Shown: positions 17,940 to 27,494, numbered from the stretch's first letter. The stretch is DNA of 64,000 bases from Bacteroides thetaiotaomicron VPI-5482 (GCF_000011065.1 NC_004663.1:4340001-4404000), one strand, 5' to 3'. Translations and numbers: made by a program. The notes: a model not told the origin generated them from the sequence alone.

Positions 17940-19667
17940 ATGGAGCTATTGAAAAGTCATTTTTTTAAAATGAGAAAGGCTTATATTGAGTCGTTTATTA
18001 TTCTTTTGTTTCTGTCCTGTTGTCCTTTCATTGTTTCTTCCTGTCACGAGGAAGAGAAAGAGGAGATACCTGAATCTCCTTTTGACGAAGAAGATATTCA
18101 ACACGAACAAGATCTGAATGCTTATTTGGGAAAAAGCTATTCGTGTAAAATTTCTCAGGTCTCAGTAATGGAATCTTCCGTTTGCGTTACTGGTGAATAT
18201 ACCGGTGAAGGCAACTTCTTTTTAGGTGAGATTCCTCCTTATTTGGATATCATAGATGTGAAGAAGGCTCCTTATAAGTTGAAGTTAGAAGATTCATCTT
18301 TTGAAATTAAGTTAGAGCGCTATGTAGAAAGGGATGGAGCGTTATATGACCGTCTTTTGTCAAAGTGGGCTATTTATAAAGAGGGAGTAGAAAGAGACCA
18401 ACTGGTTTCTCATGCGCATCAAGCGGATGAAATTCATGCGTTTCAGAATCTTCCGGCTATCAAACTGACTTCAAAGAAAGGGTTGGGTGGAATTATTCCT
18501 AACCAATATATATCGGATTTTACTTCGTTGGGGATAAGCAGTGCTACGATTAATGTTTGTATCACTCAGTTTATGCACCTGACGCCAAGAGCGGGAGATA
18601 TTGCGCATACTTATGGGGGAAGAACCTATTATATGGATGAAGGTTACCTCAAGACTGTGCTTGACGTTCCTCTTTTAGAAGCAGCCAAACGGAATATTGC
18701 TGTTGCTCCCATCATTCTTGTCGAACCGGCAGCTAAATGTGTAGACCCTGACTTGGGGGCATTGTTGCAACATCCGGATTATGAAAGAGGGGTTTATACA
18801 ATGCCTAATATGACTACTCTGGAATCGGTGAATTGTTATGCGGCGGCATTTGATTTTCTGGCGAAAAGATATTGTACGGCGGACAATCGCTACGGGCGTA
18901 TAGCTCATTGGATTATGCATAATGAGGTAGACGGCTGTATAGACTGGACAAATATGGGAGTAAAACCTCTTACTGTATTTACGGACACCTATATAAAATC
19001 AATGCGTATATGTTATAATATAGTACGCCAATATGATAAGCAGGCAGAGGTTTTGGGCTCCTTTACACATTCCTGGACACAGATAGCGAATGTGGGATGG
19101 TGGCTCTATACAAGCAAGGAAATCATTGATTTGTTGAATGTTTATAGTCGGGTAGAAGGGGACTTTCAGTGGGGATTAGCTTATCATAGCTATTCTCAGG
19201 ATTTGACGAATCCATGTGTTTGGATTGATCCGAACGCAACGTTTTCCATGGATACCCAATTTATTACGTTTAAGAATCTGGAAGTTCTGAGTAAGTGGGC
19301 GCTTACCAAAGAAAATAAATATAAAGGGACTATTAAGCGCTCTGTCTGGCTTTCTGAGGCTGGAGTAAATTCTCCTACTTATTCGGATGAAGATTTTCAG
19401 AAGCAAGCGGCTAGTTTGGCTTTCGCCTGGAAGAAAATCAATGCATTGGAAGGGATTGATGGGCTACAATGGCATAATTGGTTTGATCATCCGGGAGACG
19501 GAGCTTGCTTCGGATTGCGTAAATACTTGGATGAATCTTACAGAGGGGAAGCCAAACCTGTGTGGGAAGTTTATCGAAAAGCAGGCACAAATGAAGAAGA
19601 TGAATACTTCGAACAATTCTTACCTTTAATTGGAATTCCTGATTGGAATATTATTGAGAATTTTTAA
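17940..19667 (+). CDS. DUF5722 lipoprotein, probable glycoside hydrolase
   Basis: 575 aa. The N-terminus has a lipoprotein signal with lipobox IVSSC (Cys about residue 35) followed by Glu-rich HEEEKEE, so it should be surface- or periplasm-anchored. A small beta-rich domain (about 60-150) precedes the DUF5722 domain (about 175-575). The domain has two glutamates placed as in GH clan A (beta/alpha)8 glycosidases: HNEVDG (E329, acid/base position after Asn) and WLSEAG (E473, nucleophile position). I therefore call it a likely glycosidase, but substrate is unknown. It is followed 30 bp later by a longer broken paralogue. Its place after the glycan locus suggests trimming or use of a surface glycan. 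Confidence 0.85.
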   Translation: MELLKSHFFKMRKAYIESFIILLFLSCCPFIVSSCHEEEKEEIPESPFDEEDIQHEQDLNAYLGKSYSCKISQVSVMESSVCVTGEYTGEGNFFLGEIPPYLDIIDVKKAPYKLKLEDSSFEIKLERYVERDGALYDRLLSKWAIYKEGVERDQLVSHAHQADEIHAFQNLPAIKLTSKKGLGGIIPNQYISDFTSLGISSATINVCITQFMHLTPRAGDIAHTYGGRTYYMDEGYLKTVLDVPLLEAAKRNIAVAPIILVEPAAKCVDPDLGALLQHPDYERGVYTMPNMTTLESVNCYAAAFDFLAKRYCTADNRYGRIAHWIMHNEVDGCIDWTNMGVKPLTVFTDTYIKSMRICYNIVRQYDKQAEVLGSFTHSWTQIANVGWWLYTSKEIIDLLNVYSRVEGDFQWGLAYHSYSQDLTNPCVWIDPNATFSMDTQFITFKNLEVLSKWALTKENKYKGTIKRSVWLSEAGVNSPTYSDEDFQKQAASLAFAWKKINALEGIDGLQWHNWFDHPGDGACFGLRKYLDESYRGEAKPVWEVYRKAGTNEEDEYFEQFLPLIGIPDWNIIENF

Positions 19668-19697
19668 TCAACGACATTATTAACTAAAACTGAAATT

Positions 19698-21891
19698 ATG
19701 GAAAATTTGAAAGTTTTCTTTACGAGAAGGCCTGAACGCCTGCTAGGGCGATGTGGCATGTTGTTTTTAATGGCATTTTTTGTGATGAACTTGTCTTCCT
19801 GTAATGATGACTTTATTGAAGATGATGGGGGAGAAGTTATTCCTCCTGAGGATATTGTTATCCCGCCTGTTTATATGTTATTGGATGGGCCCTATAAGTC
19901 GGGAGTAACGTTAACTCAGAATGAAGACAGTAGTTATACGATAGAAACTACTAATGGTGATCCTTGGGCGACTGCCGGTTTGTTTAAAGAAGATGTTCCC
20001 GAAGAATGTAATGTTCTTGAATTTGAATATCAGACGGAAATGGGGATGAGTAACCTTGAACTCTTTTTTGCTGATGCAAAAAATGGGATTGATGCTACTC
20101 ATAGCATGAGTGCGGGAACCGTTCCTGCTTCTACGGAATGGGCTTCATTCAGCGTTCGTCTAAAGAAATATAGACAGGAGTTTGATTGGGGAAAAGTGAA
20201 AGATTTTCTGCGTCTGGATTTTGGAGACCAGCCTAATAATATCATACAAATGCGTAATATACGCCTACGTATGATGAATGATGAGGAAAAACAGGCGGAA
20301 GAGGACGAGAATAATGAAGCACTTAATAAAGAGAAGTACGAACAAGGAATTAAAGATTATCTGAATAAAGAATATGATTGCCATGTAACTGATGTGGTGG
20401 TAGGAGAGAGTACGATCAGTATTCAAGGTAACTATACGGGAGAAGGTACTTTCTTCTTGGGAGAGATTCCACCATTTGTGGATATGTTCAAAGTGGAAAA
20501 GGTGGAAAATAAAACACCTTTATCAAACGGCTCTTTTAACGTTCAGTTGGATAGATATGTTACTATAGGTGACTATAAGTATGATCGTTTATTGTCTAAG
20601 TGGGCTATATACAAAGAAGGAGCTTCCAAGGATGAGATTGTTTCTCATGCCCGCTATGCGAACGTGGATAAAATACACGTAAAACAAAGTGTTGAGGCTA
20701 TTCCTTTAAAATCTAAGAAGGGGTTGGGAGGATTGATAAACCATGGATTCCTTGCATCTGATTTGGATGATTTGGGTATTGCCAGTGCCACCATCAACAT
20801 TCCTATTTCTCATTTCATGCATCTTTCTCAACAGGAAGGAGATATTCCGCATACTTACGGTGGCAGGACATATTATTTTAATGAGGGATATATGAAGAGT
20901 TCATTTGATGCTGTGTTGGAGCAAACGAGTAAACGTGGAATCTCTGTAGCAGGTATTTTGCTGGTTCCTCCTACCGGAGATGCCGGTACTCTTTTGAAAC
21001 ATCCGGATTTTAATGGTATAGCTCCTTATACAATGCCCAATATGACCACAATAGAGTCTACAAATTGTTACGCTGCAGCACTTGACTTCCTGGCAGAAAG
21101 ATATAGTGACCCTAATATGCGCATAGCGCACTGGATTATACATAACGAAGTGGATGGAGGAAGTCATTGGACCAATATGGGTGACAAACCGATTGCCACG
21201 TTTATGGATACTTATCTCCGTTCGATGCGTATGTGCTATAATATTGCGCATCAATATGACCAGCACTCAGAAGTCTTTATCTCTTTCTCGCATGGATGGA
21301 ATATCGCTGCCGGTGGCGGTTGGTATAAAGTAAGAGATATGCTCGACTTTATGAATCAGTTCAGTGAAAGCGAAGGTGATTTCTTCTGGTCATTGGCGTG
21401 TCATAGTTACCCGGCTCAGTTAGGTAACCCGTGTACTTGGAGATGATGAACAGGCAACTTATTCTATGGATACGGAATATGTGACCTTGAAAAATTTGGA
21501 AGTGTTGGATAAGTGGGTGAAAACATCCCGAAATCAATATAAAGGAACTATCAGACGTTCTGTATGGCTTTCTGAAGCGGGCACATGTTCGCCATCTTAT
21601 GAAGATGATGATTTGCAGGATCAGGCTGCCGGATTTGCTTATGGTTGGAAGAAGATTAACAATTTGGACGGTATTAATGGCATACAATGGCATAGTTGGT
21701 TTGACCATTTGGGAGATGGTGCTTGTTTGGGATTGCGTAAGTATGCCGATGCACCTCATAATGGTGAAGCCAAGCCTGTATGGACAACCTATCAAAAAGC
21801 GGATACAGATGAAGAAGATGATTATTTTGAACAGTATTTATCTCGAATAGGGATTGATAGTTGGGAAGGAATTATTCAAGATATTCCATAA
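19698..21891 (+). pseudogene. Frameshifted DUF5722 lipoprotein paralogue
   Basis: Reads as one approximately 730-residue gene broken by a single frameshift near 21441. The first part (19698-21446) ends NPCTWR then stop; the second part resumes in the +1 frame with DDEQATYSMD from 21442 to the stop at 21891. Removing the A at 21441 gives NPCTW-DDEQ-ATYSMD, which aligns residue for residue with NPCVW-IDPN-ATFSMD of the upstream paralogue. The product has lipobox NLSSC, an extra N-terminal beta-sandwich-like region (about 55-200, possible carbohydrate-binding) not in the paralogue, then the DUF5722 domain. HNEVDG (E484) is before the break and WLSEAG after it, so the truncated protein would lack the second catalytic Glu. 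It could be a true mutation, programmed shift, or sequencing error. Confidence 0.85.
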
Positions 21892-21905
21892 GCGATATTA
21901 GGTAA

Positions 21906-21937
21906 AAGAGGAAGCTCATTTGTGCTTCCTCTTTGGG
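21906..21937 (+). terminator. Intrinsic terminator after the DUF5722 genes
   Basis: AAGAGGAAGC (21906-21915) pairs perfectly with GCTTCCTCTT (21924-21933), 8-nt loop, then a short T run. Confidence 0.75.
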
Positions 21938-21974
21938 TGTTGTGATTATATCTAAGTCTGCTATAAAAGAATTT

Positions 21975-22107
21975 TTTTAGTCTCACGGTCTCACTACTTT
22001 TGCATAATCACCTAATAACTAGGATATTATAGAATGAGAGATACTTTTTACAGAGGTATCTCTCATTCTTTTCTCACTGGAATTACCCTATTTTACCCTA
22101 TCTCTCA
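21975..22107 (+). repeat. Inverted repeat, left copy, flanking the HU-like gene
   Basis: About 133 bp that recurs in reverse complement at 23096-23228. It contains a -7-like box TACTTTTG (21995-22002) preceded by TCTCACGGTCTCAC, then a near-perfect 14-bp hairpin (22031-22044 with 22056-22069, arms AGAATGAGAGATAC / GTATCTCTCATTCT) followed by T residues. It reads like a tiny inward-facing transcription unit of about 65 nt with its own terminator. It ends 14 bp from the HU-like stop codon, so the hairpin could also end that gene's transcript. Confidence 0.75.
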
Positions 22108-22120
22108 TTCTATTTTACAA

Positions 22121-22732
22121 CTATTTCCCATAATGTCCTGGACACGGCACATAAATCGGTTGCGTACGAATTCCGATATTCTGCAAAGAACCTTCTTCTT
22201 TCAACCTGCGAATATGGCGCGCCGCCATACTGTGTGTGAATTGGCAAAGTGACTGCATATCAGAGCGGGTCAAAACCGTATGCGTAGCGAAGTACCCGGT
22301 TAATTTTTTGTCTATTTCTTCCTGGGAGAGGGTAGCCGAGTGGGGTTTATACTTTGAGCGTTGTGCATGCATACCTATAAGCTCACCTTTTAAATCTCTG
22401 TCCGCCAAGAAACTGACCGATTTAAACTTCACTTTGTCAGCGTGTGCGGCCATGGAATGTATCGGCTCTGTTGCTTGTAATGTGATCTGAAAATAGCCGA
22501 CCCCGTCAAGATGTACTCTTTGCCCTTCGCGTAAGTGGTTGCCCATGCACCGACTGAGTTCCATTAACATTGCTTCCACTTCGGCCTTGCCAAAGGTAGT
22601 TGCCGAGTGAATTTCGACTGCCAGTCTTTGGGTAGTCACGTGTTGAAAATTCACGACTCTGGGATGATAACTTGTTTCCCCCTCTTCTTCTCCCTGAACG
22701 GGATTCTTATAAAATTCGAATTGTACTGCCAT
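22121..22732 (-). CDS. HU-like DNA-binding protein (Bacteroides HU-family, long form)
   Basis: 203 aa. The N-terminal half looks like the HU/IHF fold: ATTFGKAEVEAMLMELSRCM then LREGQRVHLDGVGYFQITL, the two-helix plus beta-arm pattern seen in long Bacteroides HU-family proteins. The C-terminal half (about 130-203) resembles a winged-helix-like region (LTRSDMQSLCQFTHSMAARH). Such genes are frequent beside capsule loci and VirE/BT4734-type genes in this genus. It has a leader of about 190 nt containing palindrome array A, from the promoter at 22929. Possibly a nucleoid or structure-specific DNA-binding protein; actual targets unknown. Confidence 0.85.
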   Translation of the reverse strand: MAVQFEFYKNPVQGEEEGETSYHPRVVNFQHVTTQRLAVEIHSATTFGKAEVEAMLMELSRCMGNHLREGQRVHLDGVGYFQITLQATEPIHSMAAHADKVKFKSVSFLADRDLKGELIGMHAQRSKYKPHSATLSQEEIDKKLTGYFATHTVLTRSDMQSLCQFTHSMAARHIRRLKEEGSLQNIGIRTQPIYVPCPGHYGK

Positions 22733-22822
22733 CTTAATTGTTGTTTATCTGTTGTTTATATATGGTGTTACTTATCTCTTCGGCATTTAAAGCCTTTATC
22801 TGCGTGTCATCTTACTGACATC

Positions 22823-22918
22823 TTCATCGTTCTACCCGGGTGAACCGATCATTGCACCTTCGAGAACGTATCTGTGTACCTGGGTGAACAGGTCGGTTCA
22901 CCCGGGTAGTATGATGAA
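22823..22918. repeat. Four-palindrome array A (22-bp pitch) in the HU-like gene leader
   Basis: Palindromes based on ACCCGGGT are centred at 22837.5, 22859.5 (degenerate), 22881.5 and 22903.5, exactly 22 bp apart. The outer arms CTACCCGGGTGAACCGA (22832-22848) and TCGGTTCACCCGGGTAG (22893-22909) are perfect reverse complements, and the symmetry continues outward with TTCATC (22823-22828) and GATGAA (22913-22918). It lies between the promoter and start of the HU-like gene, so it may act as DNA operator or as an RNA hairpin. Confidence 0.85.
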
Positions 22919-22928
22919 TAACGTCCTT

Positions 22929-22936
22929 CAAAGATA
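22929..22936 (-). promoter_or_regulatory. Promoter of the HU-like gene
   Basis: TATCTTTG on the minus strand matches TAnnTTTG. The predicted leader runs about 190 nt through array A to the ATG at 22732. Positions 22937-23095 hold AT-rich sequence with GAGAGA-type motifs and no gene. Confidence 0.6.
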
Positions 22937-23095
22937 CGACAATAATAGTTGTAAAACAAGCAATTATAGGATTGTTTGCATGATAATGAATGGTAAAATA
23001 TATGCGCCTTAAAGTACTTCTAAAAGGAGAAATGTATAGGTCTGAAATTAAATAATGGAAGTTGGAAAGCAGAATGAGAGATAAACAAAAGAAGG

Positions 23096-23228
23096 TGAGA
23101 GACAGGTTAGAATAGAGTAATTTCAGTGAGGGAATGATGAGAGATACCTCTGTAAAAAGTATCTCTCATCCTATAATATATTAATTATTTGATGATTATG
23201 TAAAAGTAGTGAGACCGTGAGACTAAAA
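23096..23228 (-). repeat. Inverted repeat, right copy, flanking the HU-like gene
   Basis: Reverse-complement partner of 21975-22107. The conserved hairpin is GATGAGAGATAC (23136-23147) with GTATCTCTCATC (23159-23170) and an identical 11-nt loop. The TACTTTTG of the left copy is TACTTTTA here (plus-strand bases 23201-23208). Substitutions at the hairpin base shorten the stem but leave it intact, so the fold is conserved rather than the exact sequence. It faces the HU-like gene and sits upstream of the VirE-type gene. Confidence 0.75.
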
Positions 23229-23311
23229 TATATTTTTTCTTTTCTAGTAGAGGGAGAGGAGATGGGAATGAAACTTATGATCAGAAACTTGTTTACATAG
23301 AATGTTTACAG

Positions 23312-23319
23312 TACTTTTG
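23312..23319 (+). promoter_or_regulatory. Promoter of the VirE-type gene, decides its start
   Basis: TACTTTTG fits the -7 box, with CTTG about 20 bp upstream. A GTG codon at 23319 overlaps the box, so translation must start later, at ATG 23373. Confidence 0.6.
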
Positions 23320-23372
23320 TGCAAAATATATATTGCCCTACAACGCAAGCAGGACAAACAGCGAAAGAAAAA

Positions 23373-25463
23373 ATGAGAATAACACAAGTGAGAGACGATG
23401 GCAAAGTAAATACGATGCGTACGTTGAAGATTGAACAGCTCGTAGAGCAGATGAAAAAGGAAACTAAAGCACAACTGGTCTCTAATATGAGAGAAGTCCT
23501 GCCTTATATACTTCCCGGTGATAAAAATGATTATATAGAGAGGGTCCCGAAGATACTTCCGGCGGCAGCTTTTGTCAGAAAAAACGGGGTGATGGCGATG
23601 GCCGAATATAATGGAATCGTTATGCTTCAGGTCAACGGGTTGTCCGGACGTATGGAAGCTGATGAGGTGAAGGAGTGTGTGAAGGAACTGCCTCAGACGT
23701 ATCTTGCTTTTATCGGTTCTTCAGGAAAGTCTGTAAAGATATGGGTTCGTTTTACGTATCCTGACAATCGTCTGCCTGATAATCGCGAACAGGCGGAAGT
23801 CTTTCATGCGCATGCTTATCGTCTGGCTGTGAAATATTACCAGCCCCAACTCCCGTTTGATATCGAATTAAGAGAGCCTTCGCTGGAACAGTATTGCCGA
23901 CTGACTTTCGACCCAGAGCTGTATTTTAATCCCGAAGCCATGCCTGTTTATCTGAAACAGCCAGCATCTTTGCCGGGGGAAACCACCTATCGAGAGCAGG
24001 TACAGGCGCAGGCTTCTCCTTTACAGCGGCTTGTTCCCGGATATGATAGTTACGAAGCACTTTCTGTTCTTTTTGAAGCAGCATTTGCCCGGGCATTGGC
24101 CGAGCAAAAAGGATACCGCCCAGGCGATGATATACACTCATTGCTTGTTTGTCTGGCTGAGCAGTGTTTTCGTGCCGGTATTCCACAGGAAGACACCGTG
24201 CGATGGGCACGTGCTCATTATCGTTTACCGAAAGATGAATTCCTGATTCGCGAGACGGTGAAGAACGTGTATGGTACGTGCGAGGGTTTTGCCGATAAAA
24301 GTAGTTTGCTGCCGGAGCAATTGTTTGTCATGCAGACAGATGAGTTTATGAAACGCCGATATGAGTTTCGTTTCAATATGCTGACTTCGAGCGTGGAATA
24401 CCGTGAGCGGAACAGTTTCAACTTTTATTTTCGCCCCATAGACAAACGGGTGATGGCAAGTATTACGATGAATGCGATGTATGAGGGCATCAAACTTTGG
24501 GATAAGGATGTGGTCCGATATCTGAATTCCGATCATGTTCCCGTTTATCACCCTGTCGAGGAATTTCTTTATGATCTTCCCCATTGGGACGGTAAAGACC
24601 ACATCCGTGACCTGGCTGAAAGAGTTCCTTGTGATAATCCTCATTGGGGACAACTTTTTCGTCGTTGGTTTCTCAGTACAGTGGCGCACTGGCGTGGAGT
24701 TGACAAAAATCATGCGAACAGTACTTCACCTATTCTAATCGGTCCGCAGGCTTATCGTAAGTCTACCTTTTGCCGTCTGATTCTGCCTCCGTGTTTGCAG
24801 GCGTATTATACGGACAGCATTGACTTTAGCCGTAAAAGGGACGCCGAGTTGTATCTGAATCGTTTTCTTCTTATCAATATGGATGAGTTTGATCAGATAG
24901 GTGTCAATCAGCAGTCATTCCTTAAACATATTTTGCAAAAACCGGTTGTTAATACCCGTCGCCCGAATGCGTCAGCTGTGGAATCACTCCGCCGGTATGC
25001 TTCTTTTATCGGGACGAGTAATCATAAAGACTTACTGACAGACACTTCCGGTAGTCGCCGTTTTATCGGCGTCGAAGTGACGGGAGTGATTGATGTGGTG
25101 CGTCCCATTGATTATGAGCAGCTTTATGCACAAGCAATGACGGCGCTTTATAAAAATGAACGGTATTGGTTTGATGAAGAAGAGGAAGCTATTATGACGG
25201 AGTCTAATCAGGAGTTTGAGCAGTCTCCTGCGATCGAGCAATTGTTTCAGGTATATTATCGGGCGGCGGCCGACGAAGAGGCAGGAGAATGGTTGCTTGC
25301 TGCGGATTTGCTACAACGAATACAGAAGGCTAGTAAGATGAAGTTTTCACCTCGGCAAGTATCTTATTTGGGGCGTATTCTGCAAAAGTTGGGAGTGAAA
25401 TCGTACCGGAGATCTCATGGGGTTTATTATCATGTGGTGCCCATATCTTTTGATAATGAGTAG
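23373..25463 (+). CDS. VirE/BT4734-type protein, primase-helicase-like
   Basis: About 696 aa from ATG 23373. The N-terminal third resembles the BT4734-like/VirE N-terminal domain (RVPKILPAAAFVRKNGVMAM, then FIGSSGKSVKIWVRF), followed by a helical linker. The centre is a VirE-type P-loop ATPase: GPQAYRKSTFCRLILPP near residue 457, with Arg replacing the Gly that normally precedes Lys in a Walker A motif, and LLINMDEFDQI as Walker B. The C-terminal 150 residues look like DUF3874. Such proteins occur in mobile elements and beside Bacteroides capsule loci, often near an HU-like gene as here. Cellular role is not established. The odd Walker A may reduce ATP binding. Confidence 0.87.
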   Translation: MRITQVRDDGKVNTMRTLKIEQLVEQMKKETKAQLVSNMREVLPYILPGDKNDYIERVPKILPAAAFVRKNGVMAMAEYNGIVMLQVNGLSGRMEADEVKECVKELPQTYLAFIGSSGKSVKIWVRFTYPDNRLPDNREQAEVFHAHAYRLAVKYYQPQLPFDIELREPSLEQYCRLTFDPELYFNPEAMPVYLKQPASLPGETTYREQVQAQASPLQRLVPGYDSYEALSVLFEAAFARALAEQKGYRPGDDIHSLLVCLAEQCFRAGIPQEDTVRWARAHYRLPKDEFLIRETVKNVYGTCEGFADKSSLLPEQLFVMQTDEFMKRRYEFRFNMLTSSVEYRERNSFNFYFRPIDKRVMASITMNAMYEGIKLWDKDVVRYLNSDHVPVYHPVEEFLYDLPHWDGKDHIRDLAERVPCDNPHWGQLFRRWFLSTVAHWRGVDKNHANSTSPILIGPQAYRKSTFCRLILPPCLQAYYTDSIDFSRKRDAELYLNRFLLINMDEFDQIGVNQQSFLKHILQKPVVNTRRPNASAVESLRRYASFIGTSNHKDLLTDTSGSRRFIGVEVTGVIDVVRPIDYEQLYAQAMTALYKNERYWFDEEEEAIMTESNQEFEQSPAIEQLFQVYYRAAADEEAGEWLLAADLLQRIQKASKMKFSPRQVSYLGRILQKLGVKSYRRSHGVYYHVVPISFDNE

Positions 25464-25563
25464 TGTTGGAGTGAAATAGACGAATAAATGGTCAAGAAGG
25501 TGGCTATTATATAATTCGTATTAATTATTGAAAGAAACCTTCAACTGTTAGACAGTTTTATTG

Positions 25564-25571
25564 TATCTTTG
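25564..25571 (+). promoter_or_regulatory. Promoter of the ABC transporter gene
   Basis: TATCTTTG, 27 bp before the ATG at 25599, matches the -7 consensus. The -33 box is not obvious. Confidence 0.6.
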
Positions 25572-25598
25572 CAGCCTTAACTTATTTTATTTCAAATA

Positions 25599-27434
25599 AT
25601 GAAGGAATTTTTGCAACTGATGCGACGTTTTGTGTCGCCATATAAGAAGTATATCGGATGGGCTATTTTGCTGAATATCTTGTCAGCTGTATTCAATGTG
25701 TTTTCATTTACTTTGTTAATTCCGATTCTGGATATTTTGTTTAAAACAGGAGAGAATAATAAGGTATATGAGTATATGGAATGGGGAACTGCCGGTTTTA
25801 AAGATGTTGCGATAAATAATTTCTATTATTATGTTTCCCAAATGATTCAGGATAATGGTCCTACTACTGCTTTGATTTTTCTGGGACTGTTTCTGGCTTT
25901 GATGACTTTATTTAAAACGTCCTGTTATTTTGCATCTTCAGCTGTGATGATTCCATTGCGTACAGGAGTTGTCAGGGATATCCGTATCATGGTATATGCG
26001 AAGGTAATGCGTTTGCCGATGGGCTTTTTCTCAGAGGAGAGAAAAGGAGATATTATAGCTCGTATGAGTGGTGATGTGGGAGAGGTGGAAAACTCTATTA
26101 CCAGTTCATTGGACATGTTGATAAAGAGCCCTATCATGATTATATTGTATTTTATAACATTGATTGCTACCAGCTGGAAGTTAACTCTTTTCACCGTTTT
26201 GGTATTGCCGGCTATGGGCTGGCTGATGGGTAAGGTCGGAAGAAAACTAAAGCGTCAATCACTGGAGGCACAAGGTAAGTGGAGTGATACAATGTCTCAG
26301 TTGGAAGAAACATTGGGTGGTTTGCGTATTATCAAAGCGTTTATTGCAGAAGACAGAATGATAGATCGTTTTACGAGGTGTAGTAATGAACTCCGTGATG
26401 CAGTCAATAAAGTGGCTATGCGACAAGCTTTGGCTCATCCGATGAGTGAGTTCTTGGGAACAATTTTGATTGTATCTGTATTATGGTTTGGTGGTGCTTT
26501 GATTTTAGGGCATAATTCGTCATTAACTGCACCAACGTTTATATTTTATATGGTTATTTTGTATAGCGTGATAAATCCGTTGAAAGACTTTGCCAAGGCT
26601 GGTTACAATATCCCCAAGGGGCTTGCTTCTATGGAACGTGTGGACAAAATATTGAAGGCTGAAAATAATATTAAAGAAATTCCTAATCCGAAACCATTGA
26701 CTGGAATGAATGATCGGATTGAGTTTAAAGATATAAGCTTTAGCTATGATGGTAAAAGAGAAGTGTTGAAACATGTGAACTTAACAGTGCCAAAGGGAAA
26801 GACAGTTGCTTTGGTAGGACAGTCAGGCTCAGGAAAATCAACGCTCGTAGATTTATTGCCACGTTATCATGATGTGCAAGGAGGAGATATCACCATCGAT
26901 GGTACAAGTATTAAAGATGTACGTATTGCCGATTTGCGCAGTTTGATTGGCAATGTAAATCAAGAAGCCATTCTTTTTAATGATACATTTTTCAATAATA
27001 TTGCTTTTGGCGTAGAAAATGCAACTATGGAACAAGTCATAGAGGCCGCTAAGATTGCCAATGCCCATGATTTTATTATGGAAAAGCCGGAAGGATATAA
27101 TACAAATATCGGTGACCGTGGCGGCAAACTTTCCGGTGGACAGAGACAGCGTGTCAGCATCGCCCGTGCTATTCTGAAGAATCCTCCCATCCTGATTCTG
27201 GATGAGGCTACTTCTGCACTGGATACTGAATCGGAACGTTTGGTACAAGAAGCATTGGAGAGATTGATGAAGACGCGTACCACGATTGCAATTGCTCACC
27301 GTCTTTCTACTATCAAAAATGCGGATGAGATTTGTGTGCTCTATGAAGGGGAAATCGTAGAGCGTGGACGTCATGAAGAATTATTGGAATTAGACGGTTA
27401 TTATAAAAGACTAAACGATATGCAAGCATTATAG
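25599..27434 (+). CDS. ABC exporter, fused permease and ATPase (MsbA-like)
   Basis: 611 aa half-transporter that should dimerise in the inner membrane. Six transmembrane helices fill about residues 18-330, and the nucleotide-binding domain follows: Walker A VGQSGSGKST near 407, the signature LSGGQRQR near 512, Walker B ILILDEATSALD near 532, and the H-loop AIAHRLS near 566. Full-length for the type IV exporter (MsbA/lipid flippase) group. Downstream genes are a polysaccharide deacetylase and GT87-type transferases, so a lipid-linked glycan is a reasonable cargo; lipid A export is the alternative. Confidence 0.93.
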   Translation: MKEFLQLMRRFVSPYKKYIGWAILLNILSAVFNVFSFTLLIPILDILFKTGENNKVYEYMEWGTAGFKDVAINNFYYYVSQMIQDNGPTTALIFLGLFLALMTLFKTSCYFASSAVMIPLRTGVVRDIRIMVYAKVMRLPMGFFSEERKGDIIARMSGDVGEVENSITSSLDMLIKSPIMIILYFITLIATSWKLTLFTVLVLPAMGWLMGKVGRKLKRQSLEAQGKWSDTMSQLEETLGGLRIIKAFIAEDRMIDRFTRCSNELRDAVNKVAMRQALAHPMSEFLGTILIVSVLWFGGALILGHNSSLTAPTFIFYMVILYSVINPLKDFAKAGYNIPKGLASMERVDKILKAENNIKEIPNPKPLTGMNDRIEFKDISFSYDGKREVLKHVNLTVPKGKTVALVGQSGSGKSTLVDLLPRYHDVQGGDITIDGTSIKDVRIADLRSLIGNVNQEAILFNDTFFNNIAFGVENATMEQVIEAAKIANAHDFIMEKPEGYNTNIGDRGGKLSGGQRQRVSIARAILKNPPILILDEATSALDTESERLVQEALERLMKTRTTIAIAHRLSTIKNADEICVLYEGEIVERGRHEELLELDGYYKRLNDMQAL

Positions 27435-27494
27435 GCTGTGGCTGCATATTTGCAGCAACTCACAGCAACAAACGTAAACTAGACTGATATTGGA

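Noticed and set aside
21975..22107. Terminal inverted repeat of an IS or MITE
   Set aside because: The flanked segment has no transposase and I see no target duplication outside the repeats; kept as inverted repeats of unknown role.
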